Assembly (NCBI GenBank): GCA_039029455.1
Contig: JBCCGE010000040.1
Location: 1 to 29,210 of the forward strand
Origin: JBCCGE01 sp039029455
GTDB taxonomy: Bacteria > Pseudomonadota > Gammaproteobacteria > Arenicellales > Poriferihabitantaceae
DNA length: 29,210 nucleotides
Reading direction: 5' to 3'
Positions 8,318 to 16,739 of this stretch are shown here, one piece after another (positions within the stretch are counted from its first letter, which is position 1; every line of letters starts with the position of its first letter). Made by a program: the position numbers and the translations under genes. The notes under the pieces were generated by a model. That model made no database searches and had not been told where the DNA came from. It saw nothing but the letters and a program-made list of their open reading frames with translations.

Positions 8318-9903
8318 ACAATCCGCTGCTCGAAGTCCGCGATCTGACCGTTGAATTTGCGAACACCGATGCGCCTGCCGTTGATCAAGTCAGTTTCACC
8401 CTGTCAGCGGGTGAAACAATTGGCATTGTAGGTGAATCGGGGTCAGGCAAGTCAGTTTCGTGCCTGTCTATTCTGGGACTGCTTCCTCATGGCAGCCGTG
8501 CAACAGTTACCGGAACAGTAAGACTCGACGGCGAGAATATATTTGACCTGCCCAAAAAAGCCATTCGAAGACTTCGAGGCGAGCAGATCAGTATGATTTT
8601 TCAGGATCCAATGTCATCGTTGAATCCTTATCATCGAATTGGACGGCAGATCATTGAACCGGCGGTAGTTCGCGGTGTATCAGAAAATGAAGCGAAACAA
8701 GCCGCTCTGCAACTTTTGATTGATACCGGTGTTGCGCACGATCCGGCCGACGCAGAAATCCGTTACCGGCAGTACCCCCACGAGTTTTCGGGGGGAATGC
8801 GGCAACGCGTAATGATCTCAATTGCTCTGATCACGAACCCAAGAATATTGATTGCTGATGAACCGACGACAGCGCTCGATGCAACCACACAGAGACAGGT
8901 TCTGTCGATCATAAAAAATCTGCAGGCGGACCGGAACGTTGCACTGCTGTTTATATCTCACGATTTGAACGTGGTTCGACAGGTGGCCGACCGCGTGCTG
9001 GTCATGAAGTCCGGCAAGGTGGTCGAACAGGGACGTTGTGAAGAGGTGCTGGAATCACCCAGACACCCCTATTCGAAACAACTGATCGACTCGGTTCCCA
9101 GAGAAACCAAGAAAGAATCATCCAGAATGGAGTTTGAGATTGAGAATGACCTGATTAAACTGACTCAAGTTGGCGTTGATTTTCGAGTCGGGAAACGCCT
9201 GCATACCGCTGTCGACAGTGTAGATCTTGCTATTCGGTACGGCGAAGTATTGGGACTCGTCGGTGAATCCGGATCCGGAAAATCAACGATCGCAATGGCC
9301 ATTAATCGCTTGTGCCGATTGTCCAGAGGTGAAATCCATCTGGACGGTGAATCAATACAGAAAATACCTGACGAACGGCTGAAACAATTCCGCAAGCACG
9401 TGCAGCTTGTGTTCCAGGATCCATACAGTTCGCTCAATCCTAGGATGAATGCTTACGAGACCATCGCCGAACCGTTGCGTGTGCATCGTCTGGTGCACGA
9501 TGAACGGGAGGAGTTGAGTCGGGTCGTTGAGCTGGCGGAGCAGGTAGAGATTGACCCACGCGATCTAAAGAAATATCCCCATGCTTTTTCGGGGGGACAG
9601 CGTCAGAGAATCGCTATCGCTCGGGCAATTGCAGTCAACCCTCGTCTTTTAGTTGCCGATGAGTGTGTTTCCGCACTCGACGTGACCATTCAAAAGCAGG
9701 TCATGGATTTGCTGCTGCAACTCACAAGAAGCCTGGATATGGCCATGTTGTTTATTTCACATGACCTGGCCGTCATTCGCTATATGTCTGATCGAGTGGC
9801 TGTGATGAAAGACGGAGCGATTGTCGAATTGAACGACACGCGCTCTTTGTTCAAAGCCCCGCAAAACGAGCACACCAAAGAACTTATCCAATCCATGATT
9901 TAG
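8314..9903 (+). CDS. Fused OppD-OppF type ATPase (two ABC domains)
   Basis: This single 529-residue protein carries both ATPase domains that E. coli Opp encodes as separate OppD and OppF; the fused layout resembles YejF (also 529). Domain 1 has Walker A GESGSGKS at 40-47, signature SGGMRQ at 159-164 and Walker B with D182-E183. Domain 2 has Walker A GESGSGKS at 317-324, signature SGGQRQ at 426-431 and D449-E450, followed by Cys instead of the usual Pro (ADECVSALD). This Cys variant leaves the catalytic Glu intact. A charged linker around 260-280 (RETKKESSRMEFEIEND) joins the halves. Both sites look competent. It hydrolyses ATP in the cytoplasm to drive OppBC. The start ATG overlaps the oppC stop. 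Confidence 0.93.
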   Translation: MNNPLLEVRDLTVEFANTDAPAVDQVSFTLSAGETIGIVGESGSGKSVSCLSILGLLPHGSRATVTGTVRLDGENIFDLPKKAIRRLRGEQISMIFQDPMSSLNPYHRIGRQIIEPAVVRGVSENEAKQAALQLLIDTGVAHDPADAEIRYRQYPHEFSGGMRQRVMISIALITNPRILIADEPTTALDATTQRQVLSIIKNLQADRNVALLFISHDLNVVRQVADRVLVMKSGKVVEQGRCEEVLESPRHPYSKQLIDSVPRETKKESSRMEFEIENDLIKLTQVGVDFRVGKRLHTAVDSVDLAIRYGEVLGLVGESGSGKSTIAMAINRLCRLSRGEIHLDGESIQKIPDERLKQFRKHVQLVFQDPYSSLNPRMNAYETIAEPLRVHRLVHDEREELSRVVELAEQVEIDPRDLKKYPHAFSGGQRQRIAIARAIAVNPRLLVADECVSALDVTIQKQVMDLLLQLTRSLDMAMLFISHDLAVIRYMSDRVAVMKDGAIVELNDTRSLFKAPQNEHTKELIQSMI

Positions 9904-9917
9904 AGAGCCTCTGCAAA
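9900..9917 (+). repeat. 18-bp element over the oppDF stop codon (copy A)
   Basis: TTAGAGAGCCTCTGCAAA starts one base before the TAG stop of the ATPase gene and lies upstream of the histidine phosphatase. It matches 16 of 18 positions of the element at 16251-16268, which also begins one base before a TAG stop. The GAGCC start and AT-rich tail recall ends of IS5-group elements, but no partner end or transposase is present. Confidence 0.45.
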
Positions 9918-9930
9918 AACTTCTTTGCCT

Positions 9931-10527
9931 ATGCTTCCCGCCGAAACATCAATCTATTTGCTGCGTCATGGACAAACACAATGGAACGTGAAGGGCAGAT
10001 ATCAGGGTGGTCTGGATTCGCCTCTGACAGAAAAAGGCAAACAACAGGCGCGTGATTCAGGGAGAAAGCTTGCCCGACATCTGAATAATGCAAGCCGGTG
10101 TCAAATCGTTTCCAGTCCACAGGGTCGGGCGCTTCATACCGCCGAGCTGGTCGCGCTCGAGCTGGGCTGCGATCCGCAATGCGTTCAAACCGATCCGCGA
10201 CTGAAAGAAATCTCATTCGGCGAATGGGAGGGAAAAACTATGGACGAAATCAAACGGGAGTATCCAGATGAATTTGTTGCACGTACTAATGATCGCTGGA
10301 GAGTTGCGCCCCCGCAGGGAGAATCCTATTCCGGTGTCGCTACGCGTCTAAAAAGCTGGAGTCACGATCTTGTTGTGTCCGGTCACTGCATAGTGGTCAG
10401 TCATGGCTGCACTGGCAGAATTCTGCGGGGTCTTATTGGTGATCTTTCACTGCAGGAAATTTCCTCACTGGACGAGGCCCATGAGAATATCTATCGACTC
10501 TCAAACGAGAGTTGTGAGTTACTCTAG
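9931..10527 (+). CDS. Histidine phosphatase family protein (phosphoglycerate mutase-like)
   Basis: This 198-residue cytoplasmic enzyme has the RHG phosphatase fold. The catalytic motif is LLRHGQTQWN with R12-H13-G14, where H13 is phosphorylated. The second Arg is in SSPQGRALHTAE, the acid is in EISFGEWEG and the second His is H158 in VVSHGCTGR. All core residues are present. The family covers phosphoglycerate mutases, alpha-ribazole phosphatase, fructose-bisphosphatases and broad phosphatases, and sequence alone does not choose. It starts 27 bp after oppDF and is probably co-transcribed, although no Shine-Dalgarno is visible. An in-frame TTG at 9925 would add two residues. Its end is four bases from the convergent GMC gene, with no terminator between. 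Confidence 0.88.
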   Translation: MLPAETSIYLLRHGQTQWNVKGRYQGGLDSPLTEKGKQQARDSGRKLARHLNNASRCQIVSSPQGRALHTAELVALELGCDPQCVQTDPRLKEISFGEWEGKTMDEIKREYPDEFVARTNDRWRVAPPQGESYSGVATRLKSWSHDLVVSGHCIVVSHGCTGRILRGLIGDLSLQEISSLDEAHENIYRLSNESCELL

Positions 10528-10531
10528 CCGG

Positions 10532-12172
10532 CTATTGATCAAAATGATATTCGGGTCGTTCCGGCGCCAGCTGTTGACGACCAAGAATATAATCCGCTGC
10601 CCGGTAAGCAATCATCTGAGTCGGAGCATTCAGATTACCACTCACTATATTTGGCATGACTGAAGCATCCACAACAAACAGATTCTCGAGGCCGTGCACT
10701 TTCAGTTGCGGATCGACAACTGACTCGTCGTCCGTTCCCATTTTGCAGGTGCCACAGGGATGGTAGTCGGTAGAGACCGTGCTGCGAATATAGCTCTCAA
10801 TGTCTGCCCTTGATGAAAGTTCGGGCGCCGGCGTAATGCGCTCCCCGCGAAACTCGTCAAAAGCGGGTTGCGCCATCAGCTCCTGCATGGTGTGGTGCGC
10901 CTCGACCAGTTCATTGACATCGAATTCATCGCTTAGATAATTGAACTTTGCCGCTGGTCGATCCGCAGGATTGTCTGAAATAAGCGACACGTGGCCCCTG
11001 CTTTGCGGTCTCAGCTGATCCACATGAATTTGATATCCCTGAAACAGACGAATTTTTCTGCCCGTGTATTCGCTGTACACCGGGGTGAAATGATACTGCA
11101 GGTTTGGATGAGTCGCCTGGTCATTGCCGTAAACCAGACCGCCCATTTCCCATATATTGGATGCCGCAACGCCCTTTCTTGTCAGCAGCCACTGCAGACC
11201 GGCACTGAGCTTGCTGAGCGGTCGGGTCAGGTAATCCAGCGAAACCGGCTTTTTGCAATAGAATGCTGTGTGAATGTAGGGGTGATCCTGCAGGTTTTGT
11301 CCAACACCCGGAAGATGGTGTGACACGTCAATACCGTGCTCCTTCAGCTCGTCGCCCGGACCAATACCTGAAAGCATCAGCAATTGAGGGGACTTGATTG
11401 CGCCCGTGCACACCACAATGCCCTTTGCAGCATGCGCTGTTCTGACTTCGCCGCGGTAGTCGTACTCGACTGAACGCGCGCAGCTTCCGTCGAGAACAAT
11501 GCGGTGAATTAATGCATTGGAAAGCACAGTGAGATTTTTGCGCGACAGTGCGGGTCGAAGATGGGCAACCGCCGCACTGCATCGCCTGCCGTTCCTCACC
11601 GTGCTGTCCAGACGAGCGATGCCCTCCGGCTTGTACCCGTTCAGGTCCTCGGAAATTCCCTGGCCCGACTGTTCGCCAGCCAGCAACAGTGCGTCAAACA
11701 ACGGATTTTCAAGCTTACCTTTGGTGACCCCCAAACGGCCCTGGTCTCCTCGCCATGCACTGCCACCACGATCACTTGATTCGCAGTGCTTGAAATACGG
11801 CAGGCAATTTTCAAATCGCCACTCCTCAAGCCCTGAAATTCGCGCCCAGTCATCATAGTCTCGCGGATGCCCGCGCATATACACCATCGAATTTATTGAA
11901 GAAGAGCCGCCGAACACCTTGCCTCTTGGTAATTCGATCTGGCGATTTTCAACTCCCGCATCCGGCTCGGCCAAATAATTCCAATTAATGGATGGATCCC
12001 GATACGCGCTGTAAACCCCTGCGGGAACGTGAATCAGCAGCTTGTTGTCGACAGGTCCGGCCTCCAGCAACAAAACCGTGTTTTCACCTGACGCACTCAG
12101 CTCGTTGGCCAGCACACAACCCGCTGATCCGGCTCCCAGAATCAAATAATCGAATTCAATACTCTCGCGCAT
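10532..12172 (-). CDS. GMC-family FAD-dependent oxidoreductase (alcohol/choline dehydrogenase-like)
   Basis: This 546-residue flavoprotein oxidises an alcohol. The FAD-binding GAGSAG is at 13-18 after YLIL, with the adenine-ribose Glu in LLLEAGP. GMC signature 1 is around 82-101 (PRGKVFGGSSSINSMVYMRG) and signature 2 is TGAIKSPQLLMLSGIG near 255-270. The catalytic pair is H471 (STDYHPCGTCKMG) and N515 (GNLNAPTQM), the His/Asn form seen in choline and alkanol dehydrogenases. There is no signal peptide. BetA is possible, but no betB, betI or choline transporter is nearby, so a general alcohol dehydrogenase is the safer name. It starts at ATG 12172 without a clear Shine-Dalgarno and ends tail-to-tail with the phosphatase gene. 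Confidence 0.92.
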   Translation of the reverse strand: MRESIEFDYLILGAGSAGCVLANELSASGENTVLLLEAGPVDNKLLIHVPAGVYSAYRDPSINWNYLAEPDAGVENRQIELPRGKVFGGSSSINSMVYMRGHPRDYDDWARISGLEEWRFENCLPYFKHCESSDRGGSAWRGDQGRLGVTKGKLENPLFDALLLAGEQSGQGISEDLNGYKPEGIARLDSTVRNGRRCSAAVAHLRPALSRKNLTVLSNALIHRIVLDGSCARSVEYDYRGEVRTAHAAKGIVVCTGAIKSPQLLMLSGIGPGDELKEHGIDVSHHLPGVGQNLQDHPYIHTAFYCKKPVSLDYLTRPLSKLSAGLQWLLTRKGVAASNIWEMGGLVYGNDQATHPNLQYHFTPVYSEYTGRKIRLFQGYQIHVDQLRPQSRGHVSLISDNPADRPAAKFNYLSDEFDVNELVEAHHTMQELMAQPAFDEFRGERITPAPELSSRADIESYIRSTVSTDYHPCGTCKMGTDDESVVDPQLKVHGLENLFVVDASVMPNIVSGNLNAPTQMIAYRAADYILGRQQLAPERPEYHFDQ

Positions 12173-12407
12173 GAAGCAAAACTATCACAATCCACCGGTT
12201 GCACTACAGAGTGATTTCCATCGATCACACATCAGTTTCATCTCTGAGTCCCGACAAGTAACATAGTGCAGTTTTGGGTATCGCAAAAAATACCTCCGAG
12301 AAACCCGGCCCGTGAATGGTTAAAATTGCGACCTGAAACAATCAGCATACGGTAAGCAAGTGGCTTTCGGGCACAGCAGACTTTCATTTATCACATCGAT
12401 ATTCTGA

Positions 12408-12983
12408 ATGATTTTGGGGAAAAAGAGTCGCCAGCAGGTTATGGGAACCACGCATACAATGAACACTTCAACTTCCAATAGCGCAGTTGGGAATGTTGCG
12501 ATGATATGGGGCATCGCCGGGTTTCTGCTTTTGCTTGTTTATGCCATTGTCAGACTCACACCGATCGCATGGGAAGCCCTCCAGCACTCGTTAACCTGGA
12601 TGCAGTGGCTTTTATTGATCGGCAACACGCTGTTCATGGCGTACAGCGAAGGCTATCGAGGTTTTCAGGTTGGGTATTCACCCAGAGTTGTCTCCCGAGC
12701 GATGTATTTGCGGAGAAACGCGACTGCTTTCAACACGATCTTCGCACCGCTTTTTTGTATGTCTTATTTTTCAGCGCCGCGTCGTCGCGTCATCACCAGC
12801 TGGGTTTTGACTGTTGCAATAATCATCCTGATCATCCTGTTTCACAAACTGTCTCAACCCTGGCGGGGCATTCTGGATGCGGGTGTGGTTGTAGGTTTGT
12901 CGTGGGGCACCGTATCAACGGTACTGATCGGGTATCAGTATTTCTCAGGAGCTGCCGATCCTGTCGATCCGGAAATTGTTTAG
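12408..12983 (+). CDS. Uncharacterised multi-pass membrane protein
   Basis: I do not recognise a named family. The protein has up to 191 residues with about four membrane helices, near 30-48, 63-80, 128-147 and 157-175. A distinctive loop between helices 2 and 3 reads AYSEGYRGFQVGYSPRVV and is followed by a short basic patch (MYLRRNA). The C-terminus is acidic (ADPVDPEIV). Two later in-frame ATGs, at 12441 and 12459, are equally plausible starts and none has a convincing Shine-Dalgarno. A TATTCT box at 12400-12405 would favour a downstream start. The gene is convergent with htpX. Hydrophobicity and frame integrity support it as real. Confidence 0.75.
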   Translation: MILGKKSRQQVMGTTHTMNTSTSNSAVGNVAMIWGIAGFLLLLVYAIVRLTPIAWEALQHSLTWMQWLLLIGNTLFMAYSEGYRGFQVGYSPRVVSRAMYLRRNATAFNTIFAPLFCMSYFSAPRRRVITSWVLTVAIIILIILFHKLSQPWRGILDAGVVVGLSWGTVSTVLIGYQYFSGAADPVDPEIV

Positions 12984-12988
12984 ACGCT

Positions 12989-13002
12989 TCAGACTACTCT
13001 GA
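12989..13002. terminator. Weak hairpin between convergent genes
   Basis: TCAGA-CTAC-TCTGA forms a 5-bp stem with a 4-nt loop in the 29-bp gap between the membrane-protein stop (12983) and the htpX stop (13013). It has no U-tract, so terminator function is only suggested by position. Confidence 0.25.
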
Positions 13003-13012
13003 CAAGCAGGTA

Positions 13013-13900
13013 TTACGCATCCTGCAGCGCACGAATCCTCTCGGCAAGTGGAGGATGCGTCATGGTCAGTTTTTTCAGTCCAACAACTCCCAGAAGCCCG
13101 CCGTTTATTCCCAGTGCTTGCATTTGTGCCGGCAATTGAGCCGGCTCCTGAAGCAGCTGAAGTTTTTGCAACGCAGAAATCATTTTCTCTTTGCCGGCGA
13201 GTTCGGCACCTCCGGCGTCAGCTCGGTACTCTCGCCAGCGACTGAACCAGCGAACAATCAGCGTCGCCAAAAATCCCAGTATCGTCTGAGTAATCATATA
13301 ACTGAACCGGTAGCCCATTCCTCGTCCGTATCCATATCCGGTTCGGTTGTAACCCTGCCCGCCGCGTCGATCAAGCGCCGCAGAGACAACCTGAGAAAAA
13401 ATAATGACGAATGTATTCAAAACACCCTGTATCAGCGTGAGTGTCACCATATCTCCATTCGCGATATGACTAACCTCGTGTCCGAGCACAGCTTCGACCT
13501 CGTCGCGATTCATTGTCTCAAGCAAGCCGGTGCTGACAGCAACCAGCGATGAGTTTTTGTTTGCTCCTGTGGCAAACGCGTTGGGTGCGGGAGAATCAAA
13601 TACGGCGACATCCGGCCGGCCGATACCCACCGCGTCCGCCTGACGATTCACGGTGTCGACAAGCCACGATTCCATCTCATTTACCGGTGATTCGATAATT
13701 ACGGCGCCGGCGGATTTCTGCGCCATTTTCTTCGACATGATGAGAGAAATGAAGGAACCCGCCATTCCCATAATGCCGGCCATCACAATCAGCGGCGTCC
13801 AGCTCATGTCCGGTCGATTCAACCCAAGGACCGTAAACAAAAGATTCAGTACAAACAATACGGCCAGGTTTGTCGCCAGAAAAAGTCCGATTCTAATCAC
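13013..13900 (-). CDS. htpX: HtpX, membrane zinc metalloprotease
   Basis: This M48-family protease degrades misfolded inner-membrane proteins, alongside FtsH in E. coli. I place the start at GTG 13900, giving 295 residues and MIRIGLFLATNLAVLFV, which aligns with the E. coli start (MMRIALFLLTNLAV); AAGG lies seven bases upstream. A longer frame to 13984 would run into the neighbouring GST gene and add a non-family segment. The zinc site is HEVSH at 141-145 with third ligand E224 in REYRAD. Two N-terminal helices and one or two helices after the catalytic motif are predicted. NAFATG, SLVAVSTGLL, HIANGDMVTLTLIQG and MTHPPLAERI are diagnostic. A Gly/Tyr-rich insert (GYNRTGYGYGRGMGYR) sits between motif and helix. 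It is 34 bp after the GST gene and may be co-transcribed. Confidence 0.95.
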   Translation of the reverse strand: MIRIGLFLATNLAVLFVLNLLFTVLGLNRPDMSWTPLIVMAGIMGMAGSFISLIMSKKMAQKSAGAVIIESPVNEMESWLVDTVNRQADAVGIGRPDVAVFDSPAPNAFATGANKNSSLVAVSTGLLETMNRDEVEAVLGHEVSHIANGDMVTLTLIQGVLNTFVIIFSQVVSAALDRRGGQGYNRTGYGYGRGMGYRFSYMITQTILGFLATLIVRWFSRWREYRADAGGAELAGKEKMISALQKLQLLQEPAQLPAQMQALGINGGLLGVVGLKKLTMTHPPLAERIRALQDA

Positions 13901-13934
13901 CAATATACCTTTATCTGTTTTCAGTTTGTGAGGA

Positions 13935-14561
13935 TCATGTCTGAAGCTCGGGGAAATTCTCAGCCCAGACTGCGGCCACAGCATTGCTCTCTATGGTTTG
14001 ATTCCACAAACGCGCAACGTTTGGAGAACTTTCCATAAGTTTGTCCAGCGAGGGGCTCCATGCTGCGATCATCACCAGATAGACATCTGCAATTGTTAGC
14101 GACGAACCGGACAAGGTGGTTTGCCCGTCCAGGGCGGTTTCAATGATTTTGAAGTCTTCGTCAATCGCTGCGGCCGACAACTGCTGAACGCCTTCCATGT
14201 CATTCCGGGAGAAGCGATCGGAATAGTAGTAGCGGAGAATGTGACCGTATGTTCTGGTGGCCAGAAAAGCCAGCCAGCGATAAGCACTCGACTTTTCTCC
14301 GGCATCTTTGCCAATCAAACCCGCGTCGGGATACGCCATATCCAGATGCAATATTGTGGCGAGTGTTTCTGTCAGTATCGAGCCATCAGGCAACACCATA
14401 GTGGGCAGTTGTCCTGCGGGATTTAGCTGAAAGAATTCGTCGGTCTGATGCTCCCCGGACTCAAGATCTACTGACGTGATCTGATGAGGTGCGTCCACCC
14501 ATCTCAGCGCTATTTGAGTTACAAAAGAACCGGAGCTCTCTGCCCAATACAATGTGTACAT
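13935..14561 (-). CDS. Glutathione S-transferase family protein
   Basis: This 208-residue protein has the GST layout: an N-terminal thioredoxin-like domain (about 1-80) with the cis-Pro motif in GQLPTMVLPDG and the glutathione gamma-Glu contact in ETLATILHLD, then an all-helical domain (about 90-205) with the N-capping SSLTIADVYLVMI. It probably conjugates or reduces electrophiles using glutathione in the cytoplasm. The N-terminal catalytic residue is probably a Ser or Tyr in YWAESSGS, which I cannot assign firmly. GGAG seven bases before ATG 14561 supports the start. It diverges from the TauD-type gene, with 66 bp between the starts. Confidence 0.88.
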   Translation of the reverse strand: MYTLYWAESSGSFVTQIALRWVDAPHQITSVDLESGEHQTDEFFQLNPAGQLPTMVLPDGSILTETLATILHLDMAYPDAGLIGKDAGEKSSAYRWLAFLATRTYGHILRYYYSDRFSRNDMEGVQQLSAAAIDEDFKIIETALDGQTTLSGSSLTIADVYLVMIAAWSPSLDKLMESSPNVARLWNQTIESNAVAAVWAENFPELQT

Positions 14562-14627
14562 AACTAATCTCCGGATATATTTGGATATGCTAGTGTAACC
14601 AACCGATTCTTACCCCCTATCCTACAA

Positions 14628-15494
14628 TTGACTTTAAAAAGACACAATTCCACAGGATTGCAATCGAGACGCCTGACCGGATCGATCGGGATTGAATGTG
14701 TGCTGACTGAGTGCAAAACGCTGAGCGAATCCACAACGCGCGCGGCACTTCTTGAGCTGCTGTCACGACACCACGTCGTTGTCATTCGAGATGCTGGACT
14801 GAGTATCTGTGAACAGCTGGAGCTGACACGGTACTTTGGCTCGCCGATGGAATTGCCTTACATTACTCCGCACCCTGATCATCCTGAAGTCATTGCGGTC
14901 AAAAAAACAGCGCGCGAGAGGAATACCGGGGTTTTTGGTGGTGACTGGCACAGCGATTTCAGCTTTCTGCTGCACCCGCCGAATGGCAGCATCCTGAATG
15001 CGGTTACTATTCCACCATTCGGCGGCGATACACTGTGGGCGAATCAGGTCGTCGCTCTCGAATCACTAGACCCTGAACTACGGGATATTGTTGATCGACA
15101 CGACGCTATTCACAGCGGAAAACCATACGGTGTAAAACACCAGCCGGCAGCGGACACTCAGGCAAACAGCTCCATTCAGATTTCACGCAGTAATCCCGAG
15201 GCTGATACCGAAACCCTTCACCCGTGCGTGATCAGAGACTCTCTAAGTGGACGCCGGGCGCTCTGGCTGAATCCAATTTATACAACCCGACTCTCACACC
15301 TTTCTGAAAGTGACAGTGCCGCAATATTACAGGAGATTTATCGGCACGCAGTCAGACCGGAATTCTGCTATCGTCACCGCTGGCGTGAGGGTGATCTGGT
15401 GATCTGGAACAACTTCACCACGTTGCATTATGCAGTAAATGACTATGACGGTTTCGACCGTTTACTGTATCGTACGACATACAGAAATATATAA
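14628..15494 (+). CDS. TauD/TfdA-family 2-oxoglutarate Fe(II) dioxygenase
   Basis: This 288-residue enzyme would couple 2-oxoglutarate decarboxylation to hydroxylation of a small acidic substrate. The iron ligands are H108 and D110 (WHSDFSF) and H267 (TTLHYAVNDY), and the 2-oxoglutarate-binding Arg lies in RLLYRTTYR. Supporting segments are GGDTLWANQV, LHPCVIRDSLSGRRALWLNPIYTT (described in part) and EGDLVIWNNFTTLHY. TauD itself acts on taurine, but no taurine transporter is nearby, so the substrate is open. The only near-cognate start in frame is TTG 14628, with no Shine-Dalgarno; the family's N-terminal strand (GSIGIECVLTECKTLS) begins about 18 residues later. The dienelactone hydrolase gene follows after 28 bp, suggesting a shared catabolic task. 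Confidence 0.9.
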   Translation: MTLKRHNSTGLQSRRLTGSIGIECVLTECKTLSESTTRAALLELLSRHHVVVIRDAGLSICEQLELTRYFGSPMELPYITPHPDHPEVIAVKKTARERNTGVFGGDWHSDFSFLLHPPNGSILNAVTIPPFGGDTLWANQVVALESLDPELRDIVDRHDAIHSGKPYGVKHQPAADTQANSSIQISRSNPEADTETLHPCVIRDSLSGRRALWLNPIYTTRLSHLSESDSAAILQEIYRHAVRPEFCYRHRWREGDLVIWNNFTTLHYAVNDYDGFDRLLYRTTYRNI

Positions 15495-15522
15495 ACGCCA
15501 ATGTTTCAGGAGGATGGTAACA

Positions 15523-16254
15523 ATGACGATGGCGAACAAAGAAGTGACTTATCAGTGCGAAGGTCAGACCCTTACAGGGTATTTTTCCTGGGACGATACT
15601 ATAGATAATGTGCGCCCCGGAGTGATACTGATTCATGAATGGTGGGGACTGAATGACTACATTCGAATGCGTGCCGATCAGATTGCTGAGTTGGGTTATT
15701 GCGCGCTGGCCATTGATATGTACGGCGATGGACAAACCGCAGAGAACCCAGAACAGGCAGGTGAATTAATGCAGTCTGTAACCGATAACATGTCCATCGG
15801 CACCAAACGACTCCAGGCCGGATACCAGACTCTGGTATCAGATCCACTGACGGATGCAGAGAAAACAGCCGCGATCGGCTACTGTTTTGGCGGCGCAATG
15901 GCGCTGCATATGGCCAGAACGGGAATTCCACTCAGGTCGGTAGCCACATTTCATGCCGCACTCGGATCATTTCATCAGGCCTCGCCCGGAGAAATCACGG
16001 CAGAAATACTCGTCTGCCATGGCAATGCAGACGCTATGGTGACCCAGGATCATGTCCGTGAATTTGAACAGGAGATGACGGAACTTGGAGTCACCTACGA
16101 CATTCAAAGATACGATCATGTCAGTCATGGATTCACTAACCCGGAAGCGGACGCGAACCGGGAGAAGTTTTCGGTGCCGCTGGCCTACAACCAGGCTGCA
16201 GACGCTTCATCGTGGATCGCGATGCAAAACCTTCTGGCCCGAACCTTGACTTAG
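15523..16254 (+). CDS. Dienelactone hydrolase family protein
   Basis: This 243-residue alpha/beta hydrolase carries the complete Cys-Asp-His triad: C121 (GYCFGG), D170 (GNADAMV) and H202 (VSHGFTN), almost the same positions as in Pseudomonas dienelactone hydrolase (123/171/202, from memory). The N-terminal IHEWWGLNDYIRMRADQIAE is typical. True dienelactone hydrolases open the lactone ring of chlorocatechol breakdown products; many relatives have other ester or lactone substrates. ATG 15523 is chosen because AGGAGG at 15508-15513 sits nine bases before it; an ATG at 15514 abuts the same motif. It follows the dioxygenase by 28 bp and precedes a secreted protein by 20 bp. Confidence 0.92.
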   Translation: MTMANKEVTYQCEGQTLTGYFSWDDTIDNVRPGVILIHEWWGLNDYIRMRADQIAELGYCALAIDMYGDGQTAENPEQAGELMQSVTDNMSIGTKRLQAGYQTLVSDPLTDAEKTAAIGYCFGGAMALHMARTGIPLRSVATFHAALGSFHQASPGEITAEILVCHGNADAMVTQDHVREFEQEMTELGVTYDIQRYDHVSHGFTNPEADANREKFSVPLAYNQAADASSWIAMQNLLARTLT

Positions 16255-16268
16255 GGAGCCTTTGCAAA
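16251..16268 (+). repeat. 18-bp element over the hydrolase stop codon (copy B)
   Basis: TTAGGGAGCCTTTGCAAA begins one base before the TAG stop of the dienelactone hydrolase gene. It differs from copy A (9900-9917) at two positions only. The two host genes are unrelated, and both genes that follow lack a recognisable Shine-Dalgarno. Confidence 0.45.
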
Positions 16269-16274
16269 GAAAAA

Positions 16275-16718
16275 ATGAACAGGCGCTTTCTCGGCTGCAT
16301 TTTTGGATGCGGTCTTGCATTGTCCGCATCAACCGGGCTGGCAATTGATCCTGACGAGCTTTATCCGATAGAAATATTGCCTGCCATCGGCGCGGAAAAG
16401 TCAGAGGTCGATACGTTTTTTGGTGAAATCGGCGACTGCCAGTCGGTAGATTCAGGACTGCGTTGTGACTACCGAAAATACACCACTGAAGTCACTTTCA
16501 TTGAAGGGCGCGCAGATTTATGGAAGTTCGAAGGCTTTAAGGACATTCCGATGGATGTTCAGCTGCTCAGGCAAATCGGCTTGCGTCCGAGTCCACCTTT
16601 CAAACGAGATGCCTACTCAATGCACTGGACCGGAATACACGGGCTCTTTGTTGTGAGCGCATTTGGCGGTAAAAATCTGTCCGGAATTGCTATCAGCCGC
16701 AATCCTCCTCCCCGATAA
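16275..16718 (+). CDS. Small secreted protein of unknown function
   Basis: I do not recognise a family. The protein has 147 residues from ATG 16275. A signal peptide is clear: MNRR, a hydrophobic core to about residue 20, and probable cleavage after GLA (23). The mature part has a close Cys pair, C55 and C64, likely a disulfide, within a short domain rich in beta-type patterns (TTEVTFIEGRADLWKFEGF). It is periplasmic or secreted, not a lipoprotein. It follows the dienelactone hydrolase by 20 bp, so it is probably the last gene of that operon, but a functional link is not evident. A longer frame from 16212 lies inside the hydrolase and is unlikely. Confidence 0.75.
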   Translation: MNRRFLGCIFGCGLALSASTGLAIDPDELYPIEILPAIGAEKSEVDTFFGEIGDCQSVDSGLRCDYRKYTTEVTFIEGRADLWKFEGFKDIPMDVQLLRQIGLRPSPPFKRDAYSMHWTGIHGLFVVSAFGGKNLSGIAISRNPPPR

Positions 16719-16725
16719 ATCCGAA

Positions 16726-16739
16726 AGCGCAAGTGCGCT
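16726..16739. terminator. Hairpin between convergent genes, repeat of the 3552 hairpin
   Basis: AGCGCA-AG-TGCGCT folds into a short GC stem just after the secreted-protein stop (16718), and its last bases touch the stop codon of the opposing DMT gene (16738). Its 14 bases match 13 of 14 of 3553-3566. There is no U-tract on either side. Confidence 0.45.

Noticed and set aside
13901..13984. 28-codon N-terminal extension of HtpX
   Set aside because: It overlaps the end of the GST gene, and GTG 13900 aligns with the family start and has a well-placed AAGG.
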